NCBI GenBank assembly: GCA_002482685.1
Contig: DLGL01000125.1
Span: 1 to 10,832, forward strand
Length of the DNA: 10,832 nucleotides
Direction of reading: 5' to 3'
Origin: Bacteriovoracaceae bacterium UBA7695
Lineage (GTDB): Bacteria > Bdellovibrionota > Bacteriovoracia > Bacteriovoracales > Bacteriovoracaceae
The stretch's first letter is position 1, and every line of letters begins with the position of its first letter. A program made the translations under genes and the position numbers. Under the pieces are notes generated by a model. The model searched no databases. It saw only the letters and a program-made list of their open reading frames with translations, and was not told the origin of the DNA. Shown piece by piece: positions 1 through 7,429 of the stretch.

Positions 1-741
1 GCCAGAGGCAACCTGAACATTATTTCTGAGCATATTTGAGTAGCGCTCAAAGAGCGTCCACTCACGATAAGAATTCAGCGCAACGAAATGTAAGCTCTCA
101 GTCACGCCTGACTCTTTTAAAACCTTATTTGCCAGAAGTTTCATGGCGCGAATTTTTGCGATGTTTTTGAAAAAATGAGAATCCAAATAGATTCCAATAT
201 GAGTGGGACCTCTCTCGAGGCTCTCAATTAAGTTCACAGTTAACTGGGCCAGCTCTAAAACATTATGTCCACCTGACTCATGGATCTTCCTTGCCGAAAC
301 AAAGTCATTTCCTTGAATAATCTTAAACCCAGACGCTTGATCCTGAACTTTCTCACCTAGCAGATAAACCTCAAGCTCATAGGCCTTCGGAAATGTCTCA
401 AAAGTTTTAAGGATCGTTTTCCAAGCCTCCTGACCAATCAGCTCAGAAGTAAAAAAGAAGCTCCGGACACCTGCTTCCAGATCCTGGCCCAATTGATCCT
501 GGATGGTTTTCTCATCCAGCCGCCAGTAGGTTTGTGAGGCTTTCTTCCAGCTTGAGGCCGTGCTCAACTGGTGGGTGGTCCTGGCACTCAGGGACAAAGT
601 GGGCCAGGTACCTAGATCCAGATGCTTTTTACTGGTCTTCCCGGAAAGATCCTCAAGCTTTAACTCAAGCTTAAGGGCTTTCTCCCACTGTTCCTGTTGG
701 GTACTATATTCTTCATCAAAAAGTTCCGAAAAGTCTTTCAC
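1..741 (-). CDS. mutA: Methylmalonyl-CoA mutase small-subunit-like protein, partial (C-terminus missing)
   Basis: An open minus-strand frame gives the first 247 residues and runs off the left edge of the window. Residues 80-243 follow the methylmalonyl-CoA mutase TIM-barrel pattern: KIHESGGHNVLELAQLTV at 152-169, the helix FFKNIAKIRAMKLL at 190-203, and EWTLFERYSNMLRNNVQ at 227-243, the barrel segment with the family's conserved T-x-x-x-R-x-x-N-M-x-R arrangement. The N-terminus is short and lacks the long substrate-channel segment of the catalytic large subunit, so the small (non-B12-binding) subunit is the best reading. In known two-subunit enzymes this chain pairs with MutB to interconvert succinyl-CoA and methylmalonyl-CoA; mutB would be expected just beyond the left edge. 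The start is GTG at 741, with GGAG (750-753 on the opposite strand) 8 nt upstream. A second in-frame GTG at 747 is too close to that site. The family call is by motif recognition only. Confidence 0.75.
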   Translation of the reverse strand, partial: MKDFSELFDEEYSTQQEQWEKALKLELKLEDLSGKTSKKHLDLGTWPTLSLSARTTHQLSTASSWKKASQTYWRLDEKTIQDQLGQDLEAGVRSFFFTSELIGQEAWKTILKTFETFPKAYELEVYLLGEKVQDQASGFKIIQGNDFVSARKIHESGGHNVLELAQLTVNLIESLERGPTHIGIYLDSHFFKNIAKIRAMKLLANKVLKESGVTESLHFVALNSYREWTLFERYSNMLRNNVQVASG

Positions 742-811
742 TGACACAACTCCAGAAAGGGCCTAAAATTCATTCTTATATTAACAAATATTTCTCCCCA
801 GGACTACGAAG
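742..811. promoter_or_regulatory. Divergent intergenic control region
   Basis: Seventy bases separate the GTG start of the mutase-like gene from the TTG start of the receiver/HD protein, so both promoters must lie here or inside the genes. The middle (about 764-796) is strongly AT-rich and holds the small inverted repeat ATATT-AACA-AATAT at 778-791. No convincing -35/-10 pair with 16-18 nt spacing was found on either strand. The AT-rich core is the only promoter-like character. Confidence 0.35.
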
Positions 812-2134
812 TTGAATTTAACGCTTTTAGTAGAAAATAACCCTAAGATCGAGAGCTTTTTTAAGCTCAACCTCTCTACCTGGCTGGGGCTCGAAATTGC
901 GACGCAAAGTAAGGGTGAATCTGCCCTCAAATTCCTCGACGTCAACAGCTCTCAAATCAATCTGATTATTGTTCGGGCCCGGATTGGTAAGGAAGCGACG
1001 GCCAAACTTTTGATCGATTATATGGCCACAAAAAATCTGAATATCCCAATCATTATTGTTGGCGAGAGTTCTGGAAGTCTACATCCACAGGTTCCGAATT
1101 CTATGGATATAAAACTCTTAATCAAAACCGCCGCCAACTGCCTTGGTATTACTGCTAAGGAGATGATGAGCAAAGTTGTGCCCGATTTTTTCCCTATCCC
1201 TATTGAGCATTTTAACGACATCAAAAGACCTGTTTGCCATGTCTATGTCCAGGATCAGAAGCAACCAAAAAAATACACCCTCTGCTTTGAGAAGATGAAA
1301 GATTTTGATATGTCGGCCATTAACGCCCATGTTGTAAAAGGTGTGACACATCTTTTTGTGGATAAACTCGACCGACTTGATTTTGTAAGTAACATCACCT
1401 CTGAGCTAGTCGCGACTCTCAAAATTGATGATTTAAACGAAGATGAGCAGCTATCGGCCACTGATCAAAGTGTAGAGCTTCTTTCTAAAAAACTGCTTAA
1501 TCTGGGAATAACAGAAGAGACAATTAGCCTTGCAAAAAAAAATATCGATGCGATCCGCACGAATGTAAAAAAGAATCCCAAGCTATCTAAACTTCTTGAT
1601 CGTCTTCTTAGCAACAAATCAAGCTATCTGTTTAAGCACACGCAAATCCTTACTTATGTTTCACTACATATCATCAGAAACATCGATTGGGGAACACCTG
1701 AGCAGGAAGATAAAATCAGCTTTATTTCATTTTTTCATGACATCGCTCTTGAAAATGATATCCAGTGCGAAATTAAAACCTCCAATGAACTTAAACGGGC
1801 CCAACTCTCCACTGAACAAAATTCTCTGGTGGAAAGACACGCCCAGATTGCTGCCGAGTTAGTTTCTAAATTCCCACATGCACCCATGGGGTCGGATCAG
1901 ATTATCCGACAGCATCATGGTCAATTAAATGGAGTTGGTTTTTCAGATCACTACGGCGCCAATGTCTCACCTATGGCCATTGTCTTTATCGTAGCAGAAG
2001 AGTTTACAAGAATTATCATGAAACATAGCTCAGGGAACATGAATCAGGATGATATGCTCAGAGAACTCAAGGGCGAGTTCCCGACTTCACGTTTCTCAAA
2101 AATTATTGAAAAGCTTCAGACGCTCAATCTCTGA
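812..2134 (+). CDS. Degenerate receiver domain plus HD-GYP-like phosphohydrolase domain protein
   Basis: The 440-residue protein starts at TTG, with AGGA (800-803) 8 nt upstream. Residues 1-115 look like a response-regulator receiver fold (LTLLVENNPKIESFF, INLIIVRARI, NIPIIIVGES). The acidic pair near residue 8 is E-N, and the phospho-acceptor aspartate expected at about 54-55 is V-R, so phosphorylation is unlikely. Residues 128-200 form a separate alpha/beta segment I could not name. Residues 270-405 resemble HD-GYP. They keep the expected metal ligands (H276, H309-D310, H343, H368-H369), but the HHE-x-x-DG-x-GYP signature reads HHGQLNGVGF (368-377) and the lysine after HD-x-G is absent. Active HD-GYP enzymes hydrolyse cyclic di-GMP. 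Here the metal site seems kept and the GYP loop altered, so activity is uncertain. The 3' end overlaps the convergent methyltransferase gene by 11 bp. It may be a cytoplasmic c-di-GMP effector or regulator. Confidence 0.75.
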   Translation: MNLTLLVENNPKIESFFKLNLSTWLGLEIATQSKGESALKFLDVNSSQINLIIVRARIGKEATAKLLIDYMATKNLNIPIIIVGESSGSLHPQVPNSMDIKLLIKTAANCLGITAKEMMSKVVPDFFPIPIEHFNDIKRPVCHVYVQDQKQPKKYTLCFEKMKDFDMSAINAHVVKGVTHLFVDKLDRLDFVSNITSELVATLKIDDLNEDEQLSATDQSVELLSKKLLNLGITEETISLAKKNIDAIRTNVKKNPKLSKLLDRLLSNKSSYLFKHTQILTYVSLHIIRNIDWGTPEQEDKISFISFFHDIALENDIQCEIKTSNELKRAQLSTEQNSLVERHAQIAAELVSKFPHAPMGSDQIIRQHHGQLNGVGFSDHYGANVSPMAIVFIVAEEFTRIIMKHSSGNMNQDDMLRELKGEFPTSRFSKIIEKLQTLNL

Positions 2135-2921
2135 AAGCTGCAATATAGGAAACCCAGGCATCACAATTTTCTGCATTCTCTGCAGGAGTGAAAACACCAT
2201 CCCCATTCCCATCTTCATCATCACCTTCCCAATAAACCACTGTTTTTGAGAAACCAGCTTCGCTGAGAATGTCTCTTATTTCTGGCATGGTCCAGAATCG
2301 CCATTCGTAAGTAAAAACATTTTTATGTTTTTTCCCTTTTGCATCCCTGAAATGAATAGCAAAAAGACAATCATGGGTGAAAGGATTAAACTTCTGGCAC
2401 TCCCAGTAGTAAGTAAGATTTTTCATCTTCTTAACATCGGTAATCAGCTTCTGACTTTCAGGCCCAGCAAAGATATCCAGAAAAAATATGGAGTCTTTTT
2501 TCAGGGATTTTCTGACCGCTTTAAAATATCGGAGCATCTCTGAGCGTTTCTTAAAAATAAAATACGAAAAATTAAAAGCGCACACCACATCAACCGGGGG
2601 AGTTTTTACGGTCATGACGTTTTTCTCTAGATACTGAACCCGCTTTTGCTCGGCACTGGAGAGCTTACTGTAGTGGCGAACCTTACCAATTTTTATGGGC
2701 TCTGGATCAAGGTCAATTCCGAATGACCTGGCGTTTTTATCCCCTTTAACCCACTCGCAAGACATGGCCCCTGTTCCACAAAAATCCTCACGGAAAATCG
2801 AAGGGGATCGCTTATAGATGCGTTTAAACTCATCCTTCATGAAAGAGACCTCTCCTTCAGCGTTCTGGACGGATCTTTCGTAGTAGTCATACTTTTGTTC
2901 AAGAGTAAGAGAGGATTTCAA
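2124..2921 (-). CDS. Class I SAM-dependent methyltransferase
   Basis: The 265-residue protein has a Rossmann-fold SAM-binding core. Motif I is REDFCGTGAMSCEW (44-57), the acidic motif II is GIDLD (68-72), and the motif IV region is VDVVCAFNFSYFIFKKR (110-126). The strand SIFFLDIFAG (144-153) and the segment FTYEWRFWTMPEIRDILSEAGF (203-224) complete the fold; the R-W-T-x-x-E and EAGF pattern is typical of small-molecule methyltransferases. Near the C-terminus, residues 237-248 match an EF-hand loop (see findings). The substrate is unknown. The start is TTG at 2921, overlapping the TGA stop of the upstream membrane-protein gene by 4 nt (TTGA), with AGGA 6 nt upstream of the start. This implies translational coupling and co-transcription with the membrane protein and Prc. 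The 3' end runs 11 bp into the convergent HD-domain gene. Confidence 0.85.
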   Translation of the reverse strand: MKSSLTLEQKYDYYERSVQNAEGEVSFMKDEFKRIYKRSPSIFREDFCGTGAMSCEWVKGDKNARSFGIDLDPEPIKIGKVRHYSKLSSAEQKRVQYLEKNVMTVKTPPVDVVCAFNFSYFIFKKRSEMLRYFKAVRKSLKKDSIFFLDIFAGPESQKLITDVKKMKNLTYYWECQKFNPFTHDCLFAIHFRDAKGKKHKNVFTYEWRFWTMPEIRDILSEAGFSKTVVYWEGDDEDGNGDGVFTPAENAENCDAWVSYIAAFRD

Positions 2922-3610
2922 GTAACTTCCTTTTCAATAAAAATGCTCAACGGATGCTTATCACTCAACAGACCCCGGAGAACCTGTTTGATGACTTTTT
3001 TCTTAGTATCTTCAATATCCCAGATTAATTGAGCTTGAGGTCCTTTGGCATCATGAATTTGCAGGACATCACGTTTATTTATAGAGTTCTTATCCACAAA
3101 AGTCATCTCGTCCCACGGGACAAAAACCCTTGTTATCTGATCTCCACTTACAGTGATGTCTCTAACAGCACTTATGCCTCTGAAAGTAATTTCAAAAAAA
3201 TAACCTTCGGCTTCAGAGAATTTGAAAAAGAGAGGAAGAAGAATGGCCAGGAATAAAGGGTGCTTAAAGAGGAACTCAAAATTAAACGTATCCATAACAA
3301 ACAAAGAGGCACCATCTTCTTTTTTTTCCAGATGCTCCCTGGTTTTATCGTAGGCTTTCATGTGCCCGCTTTTCTCCAGACCTATAAGACATAGAAGAGC
3401 AATGAGCCAACCCCATTTTGGTTTTTTCTTATCAAAATTCCATTTCTGAGAAATGGTTTCAAGTCGTTCGGAGTCCGACATTTTTTTTAACTGGGATATT
3501 CTTGGATCTGGAGGAGCAGTTTTTTTAACAGACGAAGCTTTAAGTTTATCAGTTGAGCTCCCTTGATCAGGGAGCTCATCCAATTTAATTTTTTTCTCTT
3601 CACTAGACAT
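2918..3610 (-). CDS. Two-helix membrane protein of unknown function
   Basis: I do not recognise this 230-residue protein. The N-terminal 65 residues are charged and low in hydrophobics (Lys/Ser/Pro/Asp), probably disordered and cytosolic. A short hydrophobic stretch lies at about 66-78 (WGWLIALLCLIGL), and a clearer membrane helix at about 113-131 (FLFKHPLFLAILLPLFFKF). Residues 136-215 form a soluble beta-rich tail (YFFEITFRGISAVRD, ITRVFVPWDEMTFVD, LQIHD, AQLIWDI) ending in a helix. The strand-strand-helix rhythm recalls the PH-like domains found after two-helix hairpins in bacterial membrane proteins; this is an impression only. It starts 12 nt after the stop of prc with no clear ribosome-binding site, and its stop overlaps the methyltransferase start. 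It therefore looks like the middle gene of a translationally coupled trio. Confidence 0.75.
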   Translation of the reverse strand: MSSEEKKIKLDELPDQGSSTDKLKASSVKKTAPPDPRISQLKKMSDSERLETISQKWNFDKKKPKWGWLIALLCLIGLEKSGHMKAYDKTREHLEKKEDGASLFVMDTFNFEFLFKHPLFLAILLPLFFKFSEAEGYFFEITFRGISAVRDITVSGDQITRVFVPWDEMTFVDKNSINKRDVLQIHDAKGPQAQLIWDIEDTKKKVIKQVLRGLLSDKHPLSIFIEKEVT

Positions 3611-3622
3611 TGGAGTCGAAGA

Positions 3623-5803
3623 CTATTTCTTATCCATTTTTAACATGTCATCCATGATATGAATGGACTCTTCAATGACAGCATCTTTTTTAAGGGTCTT
3701 AGCAAACTCTTCAAACTTCTCAACCTGGGCCTTGTCTTTGTTTCCGCTTAGATCTTTAACAATCAGGTCCTTATTCTCAAGTTCCTTTTTGAAGATGTCT
3801 GTCTTTTCGCGGATCTCTTTTCTTTCTTTCTCAAAGTCGGCCATCGTCAAAGAGCGCTTGGTTTTATTTTTTTGCTCTTTATACCACTTCATCGCGTCAC
3901 TCAGATGAGTGAATTTTTCATCTTTTCTTACTCTACCAAGGCTATTGGCCTTAAGAACTTTCATATCATTTTTGTTTTTCCAACGCTGAAACTTAACACC
4001 TTTAACTTCACCCCATGGGATTGAATAATCCAAAAATTTCTCTCCACTTTCCAAATGAGAGAACTGATCAGGGAGAATAATATCTGGAGTGACCCCTTTG
4101 TACTGAGTTGAGCTTCCATTTACACGGTAGAACTTCTGGATTGTAATTTTAAGGGCCCCAAGTGGTGAGAAGGATTTCGCCATAGGGCTCACGTATCCAT
4201 CAAGGTCCACTACCGCCTGAACGGTTCCCTTTCCGTGTGAGAATTCTCCTCCCACAATAACAGCACGGTTATAGTCCTGAAGGGCCGCTGCCACGATTTC
4301 TGAAGCCGAAGCTGAGAAGCGGTTAATGAGAACAATTGTTGGCTTTTTGAAATCAATAGTTGAATCCGTATCTGCCAGGATATCTACTGCACCAGTATGT
4401 GCTTTAACCTGAACGATAGGACCTTTATCAATGAAGAGACCCGAGATCATCCGCGCATCTTCAAGGGCACCACCGCCATTGTTACGTAGATCAACGATAA
4501 CCCCTTCAACGCCCTCTTTGTTTAAGCGGACGATTTCTTTTCGGGTATCATCTGTAACATTCCGGCCGGCGCGGTCATTAAAATCACGGTAAAATTTTGG
4601 AATATTGATGTAACCGATTTTTGTCTTATTCGGAGCAAGTTCAAGAACTGTACCTTTAACATAAGATTCGTCTATTTCAACAACATCACGCGTGATTGGA
4701 ACAACCTTAATGAGACCATTTGGCTTCTTAATTGTAAGGCGAACCTCAGTTCCTTTCTTACCACGAATAAGCTTAACAGCATCTCTGAGACTCATGTCCA
4801 CAACATCAACCGGCTCTTCTTTACCCTGACCAACTTTAAGAATGATATCTTCAGCTTCAACTTCTTTCGTTTTCCATGAAGCCGAGCCCGGGACGATTCT
4901 TTCAACTTTAATATAAGAATTATCTTCGCGAAGAATGGCACCAATACCTTCAAGCTTTCCAGACATATCGATATCAAAATCTTCTTTTTCTTCAGGGATC
5001 AGGTAGTTTGTGTGAGGGTCAAAAACTTTAGTAATGGCATTATAAAACTTATCCAGTTTATCATTACGCTTTTCATTTACTAAGCGAGCAAAGATTTTTT
5101 TATAGCTCTTAAGAACTTTAGAGCGAGCCTCTTTTTCCATTTCTACATCAGAGAGTTTTTTCTCCATTGTAGGTTTTTTCTTATTCCCCTTTTCATCAGT
5201 GGCCACACCACTCTGCTCTTCTTTCATGTCAACGATGCGGCTCATGACTTCATACTTCATGAGTTTACCCCAGTGAGCATAAAGATCTTTCTCTGTAGCA
5301 GGAAAGGTTCTTTTCTTCGGGTCAGTTTCAATAAAATCTTTTTTTGTGTAATCCAGCGGCTTATCTAGAATAGACTCAACATGCTTCTCGATCTGCCCAA
5401 TTCTTTTGTTAAGAAGCTCGGAGCTCGTATCTAAAATTTTTAAATCTCCCGAGATGAGCATGTCATCAAATTCTTTTTTAAATTTTTCCAGCGCTTTTAC
5501 ATCACTCTGAAGAAGAAATTGCTTTCCGTAATCAAGTCGCTCCAAATAAACTTTGAAAGCATTTACAGAAAGAGCATCATCGATTGTTTTATTTGAAAGG
5601 TGCATGTTTTCAAGAGCACCCTTAAGGATGTTTCCTAAAACCATTTCACGAGTGTAGCGAGGCTTAGAGGAAATCAGACTTCCTAAAACGCTGCTTTCTG
5701 GTGCCTTAAGGGATTCGTTTTGGGCCGTTGTTTTTTTCTCTTTCTGTGCAAATGCAGATTGAGCGAGTAGCAGCGTACTTAATAACAGAACATGGGATTT
5801 CAT
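3623..5803 (-). CDS. prc: Periplasmic tail-specific (C-terminal processing) protease, S41A family
   Basis: The 726-residue protein matches E. coli Prc/Tsp (682 aa) throughout. It has a signal peptide (MKSHVLLLSTLLLAQSAFA, probable cleavage after residue 19) and a helical N-terminal Prc domain (about 45-260, including FDPHTNYLIPEE at 261-272). These are followed by a PDZ domain (about 283-372; GKLEGIGAIL, GSASWK, RGKKGTEV), the S41 core (GVIVDLRNNGGGALEDA at 434-450) and a C-terminal region like that of Prc (about 580-715). By alignment with E. coli Ser452/Lys477, the catalytic serine is S499 in RFSASASE and the general-base lysine is K525 in HGKGTVQ, with one extra residue between them. The family degrades or trims periplasmic proteins with nonpolar C-termini, including cell-wall hydrolases and lipoproteins. 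The start is supported by the signal peptide and by GAGG 4 nt upstream. Two membrane- and methyl-transfer-related genes follow in the operon. Confidence 0.95.
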   Translation of the reverse strand: MKSHVLLLSTLLLAQSAFAQKEKKTTAQNESLKAPESSVLGSLISSKPRYTREMVLGNILKGALENMHLSNKTIDDALSVNAFKVYLERLDYGKQFLLQSDVKALEKFKKEFDDMLISGDLKILDTSSELLNKRIGQIEKHVESILDKPLDYTKKDFIETDPKKRTFPATEKDLYAHWGKLMKYEVMSRIVDMKEEQSGVATDEKGNKKKPTMEKKLSDVEMEKEARSKVLKSYKKIFARLVNEKRNDKLDKFYNAITKVFDPHTNYLIPEEKEDFDIDMSGKLEGIGAILREDNSYIKVERIVPGSASWKTKEVEAEDIILKVGQGKEEPVDVVDMSLRDAVKLIRGKKGTEVRLTIKKPNGLIKVVPITRDVVEIDESYVKGTVLELAPNKTKIGYINIPKFYRDFNDRAGRNVTDDTRKEIVRLNKEGVEGVIVDLRNNGGGALEDARMISGLFIDKGPIVQVKAHTGAVDILADTDSTIDFKKPTIVLINRFSASASEIVAAALQDYNRAVIVGGEFSHGKGTVQAVVDLDGYVSPMAKSFSPLGALKITIQKFYRVNGSSTQYKGVTPDIILPDQFSHLESGEKFLDYSIPWGEVKGVKFQRWKNKNDMKVLKANSLGRVRKDEKFTHLSDAMKWYKEQKNKTKRSLTMADFEKERKEIREKTDIFKKELENKDLIVKDLSGNKDKAQVEKFEEFAKTLKKDAVIEESIHIMDDMLKMDKK

Positions 5804-5902
5804 GGAACCTCGATTTAAAACTCAAGATAAATGGATTTAGTTATTTTCTACTCATGAGGCTTATGAGTCCATCTTTTTAGCGATTAATTTCACAGTCTTG
5901 AA
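5804..5902. promoter_or_regulatory. Leader of prc with a small inverted repeat
   Basis: Ninety-nine AT-rich bases lie between the stop of the small secreted protein gene and prc. They contain the perfect inverted repeat ACTCAT-GAGGCTT-ATGAGT (5850-5868). It is not followed by a T-run on the minus strand, so it is not an intrinsic terminator for the upstream gene. On the minus strand a weak promoter-like pair (TTCAAG, 17 nt, TAAAAA) lies upstream of the repeat, which would put the repeat in or near the 5' leader. An operator or mRNA hairpin is possible but unproven. Confidence 0.3.
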
Positions 5903-6322
5903 TTAGAAGCGTTTGGACAAATCATCAATCAGGGTCTCAAACTCCCGACTTTTTTTCTCATCTTTCTCGCAGATGTCCTGTGCTTCCCCTTTGAGGTTTA
6001 GGCGAAGCGTTACTTCGCACTTGCCGGCCGCTGAGGGGATCTCATACTGGGCCTTTAAAAAACTCGACGCAAAAGCACGGTCAAGTCGAGTGGCTTCCCT
6101 GGAAGCAATTTTTACCAAATCCTCATCACCCTTGGTCTTACGACGGAGAAAGTAATCCATACCTGCAGTGCGCTCAAGGAGAATGGTTTTTTTATCCTCG
6201 GGAATTTCAATGCTAAACAGAACACTTTGGGACCTCAGGTCAGTGGAACTCTCTTTCGCGGGCTGATCGGAATGCTGGGCCCAAGCGGCGTAGGGAAGAA
6301 TGAGAAGTAAAAAAAAGCGCAT
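5903..6322 (-). CDS. Small secreted protein of unknown function
   Basis: I do not recognise this protein. From the ATG at 6322 it has 139 residues and begins MRFFLLLILPYAAWAQ, a very short but typical signal peptide with probable cleavage after AWA. AAGGA lies 4 nt upstream of this ATG. An in-frame ATG at 6358 would give 151 residues and a signal peptide of more usual length (about 27), but it has no ribosome-binding site, so the shorter form is preferred. The mature chain is charged and helix-prone, with two cysteines 16 residues apart late in the sequence (KCEVTLRLNLKGEAQDIC). These flank a predicted strand and could form a periplasmic disulfide. It lies upstream of prc on the same strand and may be co-expressed with it. 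It is divergent from pyrD. Confidence 0.7.
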   Translation of the reverse strand: MRFFLLLILPYAAWAQHSDQPAKESSTDLRSQSVLFSIEIPEDKKTILLERTAGMDYFLRRKTKGDEDLVKIASREATRLDRAFASSFLKAQYEIPSAAGKCEVTLRLNLKGEAQDICEKDEKKSREFETLIDDLSKRF

Positions 6323-6400
6323 AAGATCCTTAAGGTAATCTGCTGGGGATTGTCTCATGGTCTAAGTGACTTTCAAAGAAAACCTTACTAGTATCAAAGA

Positions 6401-7429
6401 ATGCTTTATCCATTTATCAAACCACTTTTGTTCTCTCTGGATCCGGAGACGGCCCATCACCTTGTTATAAATTTGGCGCGCCTCTCTCCCACCCTAGGAA
6501 GATTGTCAGGAATACCTCTGTCACCAGAGCTGTCGGTTAAGGTAGGAAATGTGGAATGGAAGTCCCCTGTTGGACTGGCGGCCGGACTTGATAAAAATGC
6601 TGAGGCCCTCCCCTTTTTTGCTCAGCAAGGTTTTGGGGCCCTGGAGTGCGGCACTATCACCCTGAGGCCACAAGCTGGAAATCCACGACCCCGCATGTTC
6701 CGCTATCCTGAAGAAAATAGTTTAAGAAACGCTATGGGTTTTCCTAATGCCGGTCTTTTAAAAATTGCCCGAGAGCTCGAGCATTTTGAATCTGAGATTC
6801 CAGTGGGGGCCAATATTGGAAAAAATAAGGACTCAACACCGGAAGAAAGTATCGATGAGTTAAGTGTTATGATGGCGACTCTGGAAGATGATGTGAACTA
6901 CTTTGTGGTCAACGTTTCTTCACCCAACACACCTGGCCTTCGGGCCCTTCAGGAAAAAAGCTATCTCTCAGAACTTTTCAAAGAATTAAAATCAACTTCA
7001 AAAAAAGACCTCTACTTAAAAATTGCCCCGGACCTGGATGATGCCAAAGTCATAGAGCTCACAAAACTTGCCAGCGACTTTAAACTGGCGGGTCTCATTG
7101 CAACGAACACCACGATCATGCCTGAGAGAGGTGCAGGAGGAATTTCGGGCGAGCTCCTGCTCAATCGATCCCGTAAGATAAGAAAGCTTATCCTGGCCCA
7201 ACAGGCCCCCCTGGAGCTTATTGGTGTGGGCGGCATTTCAAACTTTCAGGATGTTTTAGAATTTTGGAAAGATGGTGGAAAAGTTGTCCAGCTCTACACT
7301 TCATATGTGTACCAGGGTCCATCGATACTAAAAAAAATTAATCAGGACGCTTTGAGTTTTCTTAAAAAGCATCAGCTCAAAAATTTAGAAGAATTTTTTA
7401 GCCAGCGTAGTATTCGCGATTTTGTTTAA
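6401..7429 (+). CDS. pyrD: Dihydroorotate dehydrogenase (quinone), class 2
   Basis: The 342-residue protein oxidises dihydroorotate to orotate with FMN and passes electrons to membrane quinone, the fourth step of pyrimidine synthesis. The N-terminus (MLYPFIKPLLFSLDPETAHHL) matches the amphipathic membrane-association helix of class 2 enzymes and fixes the start. FMN- and substrate-binding motifs follow in order: VGLAAGLDKNAEA (57-69), ECGTITLRPQAGNPRPRMFR (82-101), NAMGFPN (110-116), GANIGKNK (136-143), NVSSPNTPGLR (171-181), LKIAPDL (206-212), ATNTT (234-238) and GVGGI (275-279). The catalytic base is S174, equivalent to E. coli Ser175, the class 2 hallmark (class 1 uses Cys). Length is normal. 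There is no clear ribosome-binding site, and a possible -10 lies only a few bases upstream. The 3' end overlaps convergent rimK by 32 bp. Confidence 0.97.
   Translation: MLYPFIKPLLFSLDPETAHHLVINLARLSPTLGRLSGIPLSPELSVKVGNVEWKSPVGLAAGLDKNAEALPFFAQQGFGALECGTITLRPQAGNPRPRMFRYPEENSLRNAMGFPNAGLLKIARELEHFESEIPVGANIGKNKDSTPEESIDELSVMMATLEDDVNYFVVNVSSPNTPGLRALQEKSYLSELFKELKSTSKKDLYLKIAPDLDDAKVIELTKLASDFKLAGLIATNTTIMPERGAGGISGELLLNRSRKIRKLILAQQAPLELIGVGGISNFQDVLEFWKDGGKVVQLYTSYVYQGPSILKKINQDALSFLKKHQLKNLEEFFSQRSIRDFV

Noticed and set aside
560..766. Plus-strand open frame opposite the mutase-like gene
   Set aside because: It lies entirely over the minus-strand mutase coding frame, has no ribosome-binding site and shows no recognisable protein features.
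3480..3610. Low-complexity T/A runs suggesting a frameshift in the membrane-protein gene
   Set aside because: The frame stays open from the start at 3610 through the membrane segments, and the Lys-rich disordered N-terminus explains the runs.
4792..4977. Extra minus-strand open frame inside prc
   Set aside because: It is a different frame of the PDZ-coding region, where the prc frame is clearly the conserved one.
6323..6358. Longer start (ATG at 6358) for the small secreted protein
   Set aside because: No ribosome-binding site precedes it, while the internal ATG at 6322 has AAGGA and begins a signal peptide directly. It remains possible because it would give a more usual signal-peptide length.
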